Assembly (NCBI GenBank): GCA_002751075.1
Contig: NAOQ01000560.1
Span: forward strand, 7,909 to 34,214
DNA length: 26,306 bases
Direction: 5' to 3'
DNA from: Ichthyophonus hoferi
Lineage: Eukaryota > Opisthokonta > Ichthyosporea > Ichthyophonida > Ichthyophonidae
Positions 1 through 10,641 of the stretch are shown here, in pieces. The notes beneath the pieces are model-generated. The model did no database searches and was not told the DNA's origin. It saw nothing but the letters and a program-made list of their open reading frames with translations. Within the stretch, counting starts at the first letter, position 1. Each line of letters begins with the position of its first letter. The translations under genes were made by a program, and so were the position numbers.

Positions 1-206
1 TATAGTATAATATAGTATAGTATAATATAGTATAGTATAATATAGTATAGTATAATATAGTATAGTATAGTATAGTATAATATAGTCTAGTATAATATAG
101 TATAGTTTAGTATAGTTTAGTTTAGTCTAGTATAATATAGTATAGGTTTATATTGTATATAGTATAATATAGTATAGCATAGTATAGCATAGTATAGTAT
201 AGTATG
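1..206. repeat. TATAG/TATAA pentamer satellite (left edge)
   Basis: Imperfect tandem array of TATAG and TATAA pentamers, often in a 15-bp higher-order unit near its left end. It runs off the window edge, so its full length is unknown. It shares its TATAG core with the array inside CWC25 intron 2 (about 4180-4550). There are no open frames of note. Confidence 0.9.
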
Positions 207-220
207 TAGTAGATAAATTA

Positions 221-345
221 TGTGATTGGTTTGCGAGATTTTGTTTCTAATACTAACCAATCATATATAACCTCCCAGATTGTGGCCGCTATTATTGGCA
301 AATAATTATACATATGACGACGCCGGAAGCCTTTTCATTGGTTAT
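221..345. promoter_or_regulatory. cluster of CCAAT/ATTGG boxes
   Basis: Four ATTGG or CCAAT pentamers occur within about 125 bp (near 223, 257, 293 and 338). The first two form an inverted pair, TGATTGGTT and AACCAATCA, separated by about 22 bp. This block is less AT-rich than its surroundings. CCAAT boxes bind NF-Y in opisthokonts. No start codon lies suitably close on either strand, so any gene served is unknown and may lie off the left edge. Confidence 0.25.
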
Positions 346-2179
346 ACTACTGTCGACCCATTATATGGGTACATTAAAATGCTCTATATCCCTACAATTT
401 AGATATTAAAACATTTAATCTCTGGTTGGCCATGTTTAATTTTCTATATGTTCTATCAAGTTCGTTGATTAAAAATTAATATATTTTAATAAGGTTTATT
501 ACACAATTTTTACAGGCTAATATTACTTTATAATAGTACTTGAAATGATGAAAAAATTACTCATTAAAGATATTAAACACCTAACACGTATTGATTTGTA
601 ATATATATGATCATGTTGAGCAACTCAGATTTGAATTTTAAATTTTAATGCTCATTAAAGTGTTTTCAGTGGTGTTAGGTATGGCTGGCTACAAAGTGGT
701 AGGGTTGCTATTTTGAAGATATGATACATCGTATAATATATATATATTATATTTGTATTGCCCATTTCAGTCAGTGTACTAATTATCAATATTATATTGT
801 AGTTATTATATTACTGTGGAGTAGTTATTATCTGTCACATGTATATTGTCCTAGTATGTGATAAGATTCATTTGTGGTAACCGTAATCTATTCATAAGGT
901 AACTATCCTTATCTTATCCTCCCTTATATTCACCTCAATAAAGGTATATATATAAACAGGTCTCAGACGGGTTCTAAGACATGGACTTTATTATTCATAT
1001 CCTTTCTGTTTATTCTTAAGTCATTGACCTATATATAGGTTAGCTCGTGCTGCGTAGTAGACCTTGGAGCATATTGTTTGTGTTGCTAAGTATTTTATTA
1101 ACAGTGATAGTTATTACACCATATTCTAGTATTAGTGTATAGTAGTGTTTAAGAGGAACACGTGGAACTTAACACCAAACACTGACTATATGAATGAGAG
1201 ATAAATTTTATAGTGTATATACTAGTTGTATTGTACAACAGTATGTAAGAGTTTCAGTGACTTGCCCCAGGCTCGTGGTCTCCAATTAGTTTTTGATTTC
1301 TAGGTAGATGTTTTCTTCTAGGTGCTATAGAGTATCTCAATCCCGTTTATTAGGAATTAGCCAGTTCTTTGTATAGTTCCTTCACTGCCTTAGTTCTGTC
1401 TGTGGAGTCGCCCTCTTAGGGGTGCTACTGCATCTACATTTGAACGTGATTGCAAGCAGTGCAAAGACATTATACTAGGTCACTAATGTGTCCTACTGGG
1501 GTATATGGTAGTTGTAATAGTTATGGTTTTGAATATATTCAATAGTTTCAAAAAGGATAGATTTTTTTAAACATATATTGCATACGAACCATATGATTGA
1601 ATTTTAATATGTGCATACGCCTATATAATTGGTTTTTGCCGAGGTTGGCTCAAAGAATAGACTTATGCACTTCTATAGTATCTACAGGGGATTTCAAATA
1701 AGCGTAAATTAACCGGATGATGAATTTGAATTACACTACTATAAAACATGCATTTACATCTAAAGTTATGCAGAACAAGGACCTGTTTGCAACAAATGTT
1801 TTAGCCAACAGCATATTTTGAATCTTTTTAATTATATATACACATAACTGCATTTATACATATATTTATATAAATACTTTAAATGTATGCATTCATATAA
1901 GTACATATATACATATACATATACACATGCATATTTACCGTACTGCTTAAAATGGCCAGGCATGCTTTCAACCAATTTTTATTATTATTTTTTCTATAAC
2001 TTTTGGGTAGGATTAGACTAAAATGATAAAGTAGATAGGGTTTGAATTTAATTGAAATATAATTTTATAATTGCTGGAATGTGTATGCAATACATAACAA
2101 TGATCCTTAATTATTTATTTGTTTGTTTGCTTGTATTAGAATACAAAATATATTCTAGTTGTGTATTATCTGCGGTTAA

Positions 2180-2263
2180 TCAAATTGTAATAATTATCTG
2201 TCAAACTTATTTAGTGAAAATTCAAATTGTAATAATTATCTGTCAAACTTATTTAGTGAAAAT
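2180..2263. repeat. perfect 42-bp tandem duplication
   Basis: Two identical 42-bp units, 2180-2221 and 2222-2263, abut with no mismatch, which implies a recent event. It lies immediately before copy A of the dispersed repeat. Confidence 0.95.
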
Positions 2264-2271
2264 TTCGGCTG

Positions 2272-2400
2272 GAGATTAATTCCTGTATACCATACTATAA
2301 ATGTTAGGTATACAGTTTGATCCGAATTCAGTCTTATCGCATCAACATACGTTTAGAATAACATACTTTAACCACTGTGTTGTTGATATGGGGCTTCTAG
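2272..2400. repeat. dispersed repeat, copy A
   Basis: This stretch aligns with 7108-7226 on the same strand. Shared landmarks, in order, are GAGAT(T/C)AATTCCTGTATACC, TCCGAATTCAGTCT, CGCATC, GTTTAGAAT, TTAACCA(C/G)TGT and GGGC(T/C)TCTA. The copies have diverged by substitutions and small indels. The family is unknown, and no coding capacity or terminal inverted repeats were seen. Confidence 0.75.
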
Positions 2401-3097
2401 TTTTGTTTAAACTATAGTTCGCCACCTGACATGCGTCATTTTCAGGATAACAGTCTAAGATATAGACAGGGTATATTATGTTTATCCTGTATTTTTCCGT
2501 TTCAACATGAGATGATATTTCCTCTGCCAAAACATACTCACATTTCGTTCAAAAGGTAGTCGCACTAATCATCCTACCCTAGACTAATTTTATTTATTTA
2601 GAGATAACCCAGTGGATTGGCTTGTAGTTAATTTATCATTACTAATGTAGGAGTAATATATCTAAAAGTATGCTATATAAATGTTTATATAACTGTAATT
2701 TGTAATTTAATTTATTGATACTTAATATAATCATATATATATATTAGTTAAGCTAAAATTATAAAATTAAATTATTTTCTACGGATATAATTATTTATAT
2801 AGGGGATAAAAAACACATCAATATTATATTTTATCCATTAAAATATTTAAAATATGTTAGCAGAGAGAGTCACTACACTAATCATCTAGCCCATATATAC
2901 GTGTTAACATACATGTACTATATCTTGTATTATATATATTATGCATAGTATGATATATCCATACAATAAATAGTAAAACTATAGTTTATTATTCTTTATT
3001 ACTATTATATCATAGTATTATATAATAAATATAATATAATATAATATAACATAATATACATAAATAAATATAATAAGAATTAATATAATATAAAATC

Positions 3098-6000
3098 ATG
3101 GGGTCAGGTGATTTAAATTTGAAGAAGAGTTGGCATCCTCTTAAGTAAGTCGTTAGTGTTAAGTTAGTTAGTTGTCTACATTATATGTATTTAGGGGTTA
3201 TGTATATGTATATTTTTGTTTTTATGTAAGTATATATGTTTGTATGTATGTATGTGTGTGTGTGTGTGGAGGTGGAGGTGTATGTGTATGTGGGAATGTA
3301 TGTGTGTTTGGATGTATCTATGTATGCATACGTATATTTGCATATACGTGGACATGTGGGCGTGTGCATGTGTTTTAATATGTATATGTGTGTGTATGTA
3401 TGTATGTTTGTATGAAAGTGCATGTGTATATATGTGTTATGTATATTTGCATGTATGTTTGTATGTGTTTGTATGTTTGTATGTTTGTATGTTTGTTTGT
3501 TTGTTTGTTTGTACATGTATGTGTGTTAGTATTAAGATATTAATATTCTTAATACTCCATTATTATTGGTGTTTATATATTTATTTGTGTAACAACAAAC
3601 AATCTATCTTATATATATAGGGTATGGTTTAATGGTAACTATGGTAACGAGGAATAGTGAAAATGCAGCCACACATATGGGTGATGTTATAGCATATAAA
3701 TAGATATATATATATATATATTATCATACCTACCTACCTGCATACATAATTACATACGTACATCCATATATGCACTATCATATTATCATGTTTACATACA
3801 TGCATACATCCCTCTCTCCCTCTCTCCCTCCTTACCAACCTACCCTTATGTCATTAAATCCATTTCAAAGTACCTATGAAACCATCCTGTTCTACTACAC
3901 TCACAATAATGCTCCTTTATTACATCCCTCTATTAAAATTATTAAAAACTAAACAACTACCCAGACTGGTCAACGTAGAGAAGGTATGGAAGGCAGAACA
4001 GAAAGATAAGAATGAGAAGGATAGAATAGCACAGCTGCTAAGAGAGAAGGAGGATGAGAGGATGAGAGAGGAGTTGCAGATGCAGGCCATTAGTGCCGGG
4101 CATATGACCACAAAGAGTGCACAGCGATTGGACTGGATGTATGCTGTACCGGTAAGTGTAGGCGTGGGTGAGGGTAGAGTATAATAGAGTATAGTAAAAT
4201 ATAGAGTATACTAGAGTATAGTAGAGTATAGTAGAGTATATTAAAATATACTAGAGTATAGAGTATAGTAGAATATAGGGTATAGTAGAGTATAGTGGAG
4301 TATTGAGCATAGTAGAGTATAACAGAGTATAATAGATTATAGTAAAGTATAGAGTATAGAGTATAGTAGAGTGTACTAGAGTATAGTAGAGTATAGCAGA
4401 GTTGATTATAGAGTATAGTAGAGTAGAGTATAGTAGAATATAGTGGAGTATAGTAGAGTATAGTAGAATGTAGTAGAGTATAGGGCATAGTAAAGTAGAG
4501 TAAAGCACAGTAGAGTATGGTAGAGTATAGTAGAATATAGTAGGGTAATATATCTATGTTTTCTCTACCTATTTATTTTTCCCTCTCTCTATATGTAAAC
4601 TAATAAATTTATCTTCCTCCAATCACAGGGCCAGCAAACCAACAGTGACGAATACCTTCTAGGTAAAAAGATTGAACGATTACCCAATGAAATTAAAGCA
4701 GAAGAGGCTAGCTTAGCAGCAGGCTCGGGATCTTTTATGGCAGCCAATAGTGCTGCGACAACCTTAGATCTAGCATCTAAGATTAGAGAAGATCCTATGT
4801 TTATGATTAAGAAGAAGCAGAAAGACCGTATTATGGAGGTAGGGTAGGGTAGGGTGTGGTGTATATTGTATATATCTACTATAGTCATACTTGTATAGCT
4901 GTATGTATTCATAAGCGCCATTTTACTTAAAACATACATACTTACTATTTATTTCCATATGTAGGTGCGTCATAATCCTGTCAAAATGGCTCTTCTGAAA
5001 GAAATGATCGAGAAAGAGGCAGATAAGAAATCTAAGAAAGATAGAAAGAGAGAGAAGAAAGAGAAGAAGAAGGAAAAGAAAGAGAAACATAAACGAACCG
5101 AGTCAAAACACTCGGATGAGTCGGGTATTTCGGATTCCGATAGTAAAGGAGTTCGGGAGACGGATGAACATGAACATAAATTGACGGAATATATGAGGGG
5201 ATATGGGTTGATGGTAAAGGGGAAGGGGGAGATGAAGAGGGAGGGAGAGAGAGGCGGAAATAGAGAGAGGGAGAGGGACAGAAGTAGGAGTGATAGATCT
5301 AGAGACAGACACAATGACCATGTAGATAGATATGATTCTAATAGAGGTAGAGGAAGTGGAAGAGAAAGGGAAAGAAGGGGAGAAGAAGAAAGAGAAGGAG
5401 AAAAAAGAAGAGAGAGAGAGAGGGATATGAATCACAAAGTATCCAGTGATAGATTGACTAAGAGACCAATAGAGATGAACAGAAGGGGGGGTAGATCACA
5501 TACTGGTGCATTAGATGCCGAAGAGAAAAAGAGGCGTTTGGCTGCTATGCAGGTATCTATTTTAATATTTGCATTACATTATTTGGATTCTGATGTAGTT
5601 TATATATATATAATTGTTTTTTATTAATATTTTTTTCGTTCTTTCAAATAATTTCCTCATTATCCTTTTTATTGCCATACCTAATGCCAATGAAAACACT
5701 ATGGTAGGCTTAATATTTCTGATTTACTGAATACGATACTATCTATTTATACTATTTACTGAACCCGATACGGTGATATATATACGTAGACAAGTATATC
5801 TACCTTTACACGTATAGATATATATATATACATACATACATACATATATATATATATAGTACCAGTACCATACTATCATACTATCATACTTAACATACAC
5901 ACAAACACAGGCGGATGCAGCATTGACCAGCCAACAACGGGATGAACGCATTGCCCTGTCAGCTAAGCGAGATAGAGAAGAGGATGAGAAAGAGAAACAA

Positions 6001-6201
6001 GAGAAAGAGGCCAAGAGAATAAGATCAAATGATAGCGATAATGAATATGATACACATGAGAAGGATTTCCTTGACAATGTTAGGAGGGATGCCGTGATGT
6101 CATCAGATGCAAACAGTTCATTGCAGGAAAGACTACAACGCAATAGACACTTTATACAAAGGACCGAGGCTAGATTGGCAGGAAGTTTTGTAGCTAAATA
6201 G
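3098..6201 (+). CDS. CWC25: pre-mRNA-splicing factor CWC25 (5 exons, 440 aa)
   Basis: Exons: 3098-3144, 3965-4151, 4629-4838, 4965-5552, 5911-6201. All introns are GT-AG and the frame is kept throughout. CWC25 joins the activated spliceosome after Prp2 acts and is needed for the first transesterification; it is nuclear. The start follows the family N-terminus (GDLNLKKSWHP), in a 47-nt exon joined to LVNVEKVWKAEQ of the Cir_N-type domain. Next come LDWMY, the DEYLLG block (around residue 85), ASKIREDPMF and the NPVKM block at residues 151-155. Residues about 165-320 are a basic/acidic and RE/RS-type low-complexity stretch. The C-terminus carries the conserved LQERLQRNRHFIQRTEARL segment. The length is close to that of human CWC25 as I recall it (about 425 aa). 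Introns are 820, 477, 126 and 358 bp; intron 1 carries TGTA/TG microsatellites and intron 2 a TATAG-type array. Identification is from recalled family sequence, and the match runs end to end. Confidence 0.95.
3216..3520. repeat. TGTA/TG/GTTT microsatellite in CWC25 intron 1
   Basis: Long imperfect runs of TATG, TG and GTTT occupy much of intron 1, with a short G-rich segment near 3265-3297 (GGAGGTGGAGGTG). Open frames here on both strands are translations of the repeat, not genes. Confidence 0.85.
4180..4550. repeat. TATAGTAGAG-type minisatellite in CWC25 intron 2
   Basis: About 370 bp of degenerate 10-bp-like units, consensus near AGTATAGTAG, fill most of the 477-bp intron 2. It starts within about 30 bp of the 5' splice site and ends about 80 bp before the 3' splice site. 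Long minus-strand frames here, rich in Tyr, Leu and Ser, come from the repeat. Confidence 0.9.
4838..4859 (+). promoter_or_regulatory. potential RNA G-quadruplex over CWC25 intron 3 5' splice site
   Basis: The donor at 4839 sits inside GG-TA-GGG-TA-GGG-TA-GGG-TGTGG on the sense strand. Four evenly spaced G-runs of 2-3 bases, with further Gs after them, meet the usual two-tier quadruplex pattern and overlap the splice junction itself. In surroundings of low GC content this is conspicuous. Folding is inferred from sequence only. Confidence 0.5.
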
Positions 6202-6710
6202 GGATTGAGGTATATATGTTTTAATTTTTTTAATAATATATAGCACTATATCATACGGTTGTTGTAGTTTTATAAACTGCAAATACAACAGACATTTTAC
6301 AGGCGACAGAGGTAAAATAAGAGGTTTTTTTATTAAGTAAATAGGGATTGGGTTATATATTTTATAATTTTATAAGTTTTATATATAACTGCTGTTATCT
6401 TATATATCTACACTTTAATCATATGCGATAGAATATAGAATATATGATACCATATCATGTTACTTTTGCAGTTCCATGGACTACAGCGCAATAGACTGGG
6501 GTGAGATTTGATAACTAAGTAGGGGTTGGGTTATATATTTTATAATAATAATATATAATTTATAATACTATATCATCCTGTTGGTATAATTCCATAGATT
6601 ATACTGTATAAAGATAAAGTGTTTATACAGTGTACTGGTACTGAGGCTCGATTGGAGAAACGTCTTATAACTAAATAGAGATTAGGGGATAAAATTTTAT
6701 AAGATTAATA
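6096..6710 (+). repeat. degenerate tandem copies of the CWC25 3' end
   Basis: The last ~100 bp of CWC25 coding sequence plus the start of its 3' flank recur three times downstream. Echoes of the terminal (A)AATAG-GGATTG-GG segment begin near 6339, 6517 and 6673, after the true stop at 6199-6201, so the spacing is roughly 145-180 bp. Copy 2 retains a match to ACTACAACGCAATAGACA-TTTATACA--GACCGAGG. Copy 3 keeps GACTACAGCGCAATAGAC but lacks part of the unit. Copy 4 keeps ACTGAGGCTCGATTGG. Each echo is preceded by a (T)ATATCAT motif that answers to GATGTCATCAG of the gene. All three copies are non-coding. Confidence 0.75.
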
Positions 6711-8050
6711 CTGTAAGTATCATACTATAATTATATCTTTATATATCCCCAGTTAATCTGCATTCCAATCATGTCTATTCAGTGATAGGCCGAATTATGC
6801 AGTGTAAAATTAAGTTAAATCGATCTATACCAACAGAGTTAGCTCTAATTGCCCAATCACTACCAATTTAAAATTTTAATTTCATATACGATATGTAACT
6901 AGTGGTTGACGTTTAATCTTAATCAACTCTAATGTCGTGCTATTTAATTGTAATAGATGTTACATTATATATTGCCTTGTCTACGAAAGAATTTTATGAA
7001 TGAAAAACACACATAAGCGGATAAGAAAGAAAGCCAAACAACCATGGAATTCAAAATAGTAGGTTAAAATTTTATTTCCAGGAGTTCCATACGTAAGTGT
7101 CAAAATTGAGATCAATTCCTGTATACCATATGATATCAGTATATAGATTTATCCGAATTCAGTCTCACCGCATCGCATGTGTTTAGAATGCTATAAATTA
7201 ACCAGTGTAGTTGAGACGGGCCTCTATTGTAACACTTCAAACTCTGTGTATTTCTCTGTATTTTCTATACATTTTAATCTTCAAAATAGGAATCTTAGAC
7301 CTCAATATGCGAATCATCAAAGTATTATAAGTAATGTGGAGGTTGTTGATTGTGTTAATTACAATTCGGGTATTAGTAGATATTTTTCTCCTCTTTTAGA
7401 GCTGGAAGATGTTGGTTTTTAATTAAATATTGGGCGTGCTTATTGCTTTTATCTTATCTTAGTTTGTAGTTTTTATTGAATATTTTGATGATTTTCATAT
7501 TGAATTTTACAATTCATATTTTGGAGATTAAAAAATATAGTAGTACGCTAATTGTAGAATTTTTTATTTATTTTTAATTGAATGTTTTTAATATTAACTA
7601 ATTATGTGCGATTATACCGCCAAAATATTTTAACGTCACCAATAGCATGCGGCATTGGAGTTTCAGTTTACACTTTTACGGCAAAATAACAATAAAATAC
7701 CTGAGGTTTTTATGTAAAACATAAAATATAGCGTTGTTTTGTATTATTCGTGTCTTATTGCCATTTTTTTCATAACCACTTACACATTTTAGCAAAAAAA
7801 AAAAAGCTCCCTGAAGACGTAAACAAATGCCAAACATATATTTTTTTTACTTTAGATTAATAAATAAGGCAGTGCTTTTAAAATACAGGGGCCTTTTATT
7901 ATACCAACAAAGGTTTATGTATGAATAAATACGTCTTTAAGATTACAAGAAGTCAAATTATAGACACAGCTCTTTTTAGTGAACAAAGAGTTGTTTGTTG
8001 TTTCTTATATTTGCTATTAATATATTTTTTTCTAATATATTACATTTATG
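6711..8050. other. intergenic stretch without a recognised gene
   Basis: AT-rich sequence. Apart from copy B of the dispersed repeat (7108-7226) nothing was recognised. A small frame at 7177-7422 overlaps that repeat and has no family features. Confidence 0.6.
7108..7226. repeat. dispersed repeat, copy B
   Basis: Diverged same-strand partner of 2272-2400, 4.8 kb away on the other side of CWC25. Shared blocks are listed under copy A. It is about 10 bp shorter because of small gaps. Its boundaries are uncertain. Confidence 0.75.
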
Positions 8051-8129
8051 GTTCATGGTTATAGTATCTAAATAGTTCAAGTGGCTATAGTATGTCTAAT
8101 TGGCTCTCGTGGCAATTGTATGATCTAAG
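8051..8129 (+). repeat. three ~27-bp degenerate tandem units
   Basis: Units at 8051-8074, 8075-8101 and 8102-8129 share the pattern GTTCA-GTGGCTATAGTATGTCTAAT. They end about 50 bp before the first ATG of the broken element and could be its subterminal repeats, though that link is inferred from position only. Confidence 0.55.
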
Positions 8130-8181
8130 CCACTATATATAATGTAAGAATACAATTTTCACAATACAATATGAATGTAAG

Positions 8182-9413
8182 ATGAGCTCGCATAACAAAA
8201 AACATTCTATACTATGTTGCAGTGAAGACGTTCTTAAGAAGAGAAAACCAGTACAACCAGAACAAACAGATTGGTCACTATGTGCTCTGTGTCAGGAAGT
8301 TCTTTTAAAAGATGATGTGCTTACAGATCCTTTACGGAATACCAATCCCAAAACTTTGGCTGTCGACCTTAAAATGTTTTCTAATTTAGATACGAAAATG
8401 TTAATCACAATCTGAATCGACTAGATAATGGAACTAGCATAGCACAAACTTTACAAGACAACAAAGTGAAATGGCATAACAGTTACAAGGATTCGTTTAA
8501 CAAGTACAGAATCGGAAAGATTCTAGAAAGGGTGAAGTATCACTGATCAGCTGAAAAATTACCAGCGAAAACTAGGTCCACTAACGTCAAATCAATATCT
8601 GGAGAAAAAATTTGTATAGTCTGTGATCTTGGAGATATTTGTCCTCATAAATTATATAGAGTTCAAACTCGTGAGCTAGAAGATAATATTACATGATTTG
8701 CAACTAAGCTCCAAGACCACAATTTATTGATAAGAATTGGATTGCAAGATGTGGTATCAACTGAACCATGCTATCATAATAATTGTCGTACTACTTTTAA
8801 TAATCGACATAGAAGTCACGTAAACAAGAAAGATAACTTGACTCCTGAATATTATATCACTGCATTCGACTATGTGGTGGCCTTTATAAAGGATGTGAAC
8901 ATGTTCAACATTTTAGTTTCAATTCCTCTTACTAGTCTTATTGAGAAGTAAATAAACAATTTGGGGAAGCATGTCAATACTAAAGATAAAAATGTGAATC
9001 CAGCTACATTCAAATCTCAGTTAATCGAAATAATTAAAAATTTGGTTGATAATAAGGTAGGCGTTGATGCCATGTTATCTTATAAAGGCTGTATTTGCTC
9101 TGCGATTGTGGTCGCATTAAATTATTCAGATAAACAAGATCAAATAAACCAACTGGCTCAGATTTTACGTAGAGATATATGTGAACCAACAAGCCGGTTT
9201 CATTTACATTAGTAAGGTTCCACCTAATTGGCAAAAAATATCTGTGCCAGTCTGCCTTTTGCAACTACTAAATCCTGTAATACAGGGGTAGATCTCGACG
9301 AGGACAATATATCAATTGCAGATCCTGTATTCACAATATCCCAGGAAATAGTATTTAATACCTCAAAATATAAGAGAGATAGTGGTACATTAGACGCAAT
9401 ACGTTACCAATAA
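8182..9413 (+). pseudogene. broken Cys/His-rich protein of a probable mobile element
   Basis: Several coding-like segments on the + strand follow each other in changing frames from 8182 to about 9413. Visible features are a CALC (CxxC) pair early on, a KWH segment, a later C-x2-C, then RIGLQDVVSTEPCYHNNC, whose YH-x2-C ending looks like a zinc-binding knuckle, and a C-terminal part rich in Ile and Asn. This order resembles the N-terminal half of large uncharacterised multi-copy proteins that I associate with repetitive elements in invertebrate genomes; I cannot name the family. No reverse transcriptase, integrase or DDE transposase motif was found, and no terminal repeats were identified. It is broken several times and should be treated as a fossil. 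Confidence 0.5.
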
Positions 9414-10460
9414 AATTTGTATTCAGACCAATACAATACATTGTTTAATTCTATTCAAACTATTTATATATATTTTTGTTTGATATATATAAAATAATGA
9501 AGATACTCCGAGAGTATTGAATACCAAACCTTGTTTCATTAGCCAAAAAGTAAAGCACGTGGTTTTGTTTTTGTTTAATTTCACTTTAACATGCCTTAAT
9601 TTTTTATGAAACTTTTCAAAATAATAAAGTAATACAAATGAACAGCATTTTTTTTTTTAAAAAAAAGAGCTTAGCAAAAACATTATGTTTGTGTCAGTTG
9701 AAGGGGACATGAACTCAAACAGAAGCGGAAAAAAGGCTTACAAACAACAAAAATAGTTGCAATCGCAACAAGTTATAAAATCACGCAAACTAAAAATACC
9801 TATTGGTTGATAATAATAAATAGCAATAAATAATTGGTGAAACACAAGTATAAATAACCTGCCAATCAAAGACTTGTGATACAGCCAGATCCCACAAACT
9901 AGGAAAAAGGACAGAGTTTGAGGTCCAAAAAATAAGTTGAGGAGAGGTTTAAATACTGGTCTTCACGTGGATTTTTATTGGAAGATTAAACTCTACTTAT
10001 TCTAAAAAAAATATTTTTTGGTCACAAAAAAAATGGTATTTTGAGCACTTTGTTGCAATAGGCAAGCCCAAGCCCAGTAACGGAAAGTACTACAAAAAAG
10101 GGATATAATTTTAAAAATACGCTAAAATATACAATAAAGACAAGTCATGCATTACTTATACCGTTTAAAGAAAAAATTAATTTCATTTTCTTATTGGCTA
10201 ATATATAATACATTAAAATTAAATTCTACCTTTTCTTATATTTAATTATTTAAAAATACATTGAAAAAAAAATAATCTTTAATATTAATATGTATAAATT
10301 AAACACAAAATTTTATAAATTTATCAAATACCTAAATATAATGTAAAGTACTGCAAAAAATGCGTATGCTTTTTTAAAAACTTCAAAAACTTCAAAATAA
10401 ATAACTGTGCCAAGTCATACATTCGTTATACGATTGTGTGGCGTTTACTTTCCCTCTTTT
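9414..10460. other. intergenic stretch without a recognised gene
   Basis: AT-rich, with several poly(A) and poly(T) runs (for example 9649-9666 and 10004-10033). It contains scattered ATTGG/CCAAT pentamers (near 9801, 9862 and 10193). No coding region was seen. Confidence 0.6.
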
Positions 10461-10484
10461 ATTGGTTAGTATATATATATATAA
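10461..10484 (+). promoter_or_regulatory. candidate Sec62 promoter: ATTGG box plus TATATA run
   Basis: ATTGGTTAG is followed at once by a TATATATATATA run, about 160-180 bp before the Sec62 ATG. Such TA runs are common in this DNA, so support is positional only. Confidence 0.3.
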
Positions 10485-10641
10485 TCACTAGAATTAATGG
10501 AATCAACTACATATTAAATTTTATAGCTCTTGTTTGTGGTTACTTGTATAATATTTATTATATGATAAAGATATAATATAATATATATATATATTATTTT
10601 TACAGTAAGGCGTGAACTTTTTTTTATTATAGAACAACATA

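Larger units (their letters stand above)
207..3097. other. AT-rich intergenic stretch without a recognised gene
   Basis: No convincing coding region. It holds a CCAAT-box cluster (221-345), a somewhat GC-richer island around 1255-1500 with no long open frame, a perfect 42-bp tandem duplication (2180-2263), copy A of a dispersed repeat (2272-2400) and AT microsatellites near 2990-3090. The last part must carry the CWC25 promoter, but no clear TATA box or initiator could be singled out in such AT-rich sequence. Confidence 0.6.

Noticed and set aside
1255-1500. GC-richer island suspected of holding a decayed gene or element
   Set aside because: Only short broken frames on either strand and no recognised motif, so no call can be supported.
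3172-3620. Long open frames on both strands rich in Tyr, Val, Cys or Thr, His
   Set aside because: They are translations of the TGTA/TG microsatellite in CWC25 intron 1.
4090-4508. Minus-strand frames of 85-132 codons rich in Tyr, Leu and Ser
   Set aside because: They are translations of the TATAG-type array in CWC25 intron 2, except for the end that overlaps exon 2 in antisense.
4838-4859. Internal telomere-repeat insertion (TAGGG units)
   Set aside because: Only three units, and they coincide with a functional splice donor; too short for a telomeric relic.
4970-5435. Minus-strand Ser/Phe/Leu-rich frames over 100 codons
   Set aside because: They are antisense of the purine-rich Arg/Glu/Lys low-complexity exon 4 of CWC25.
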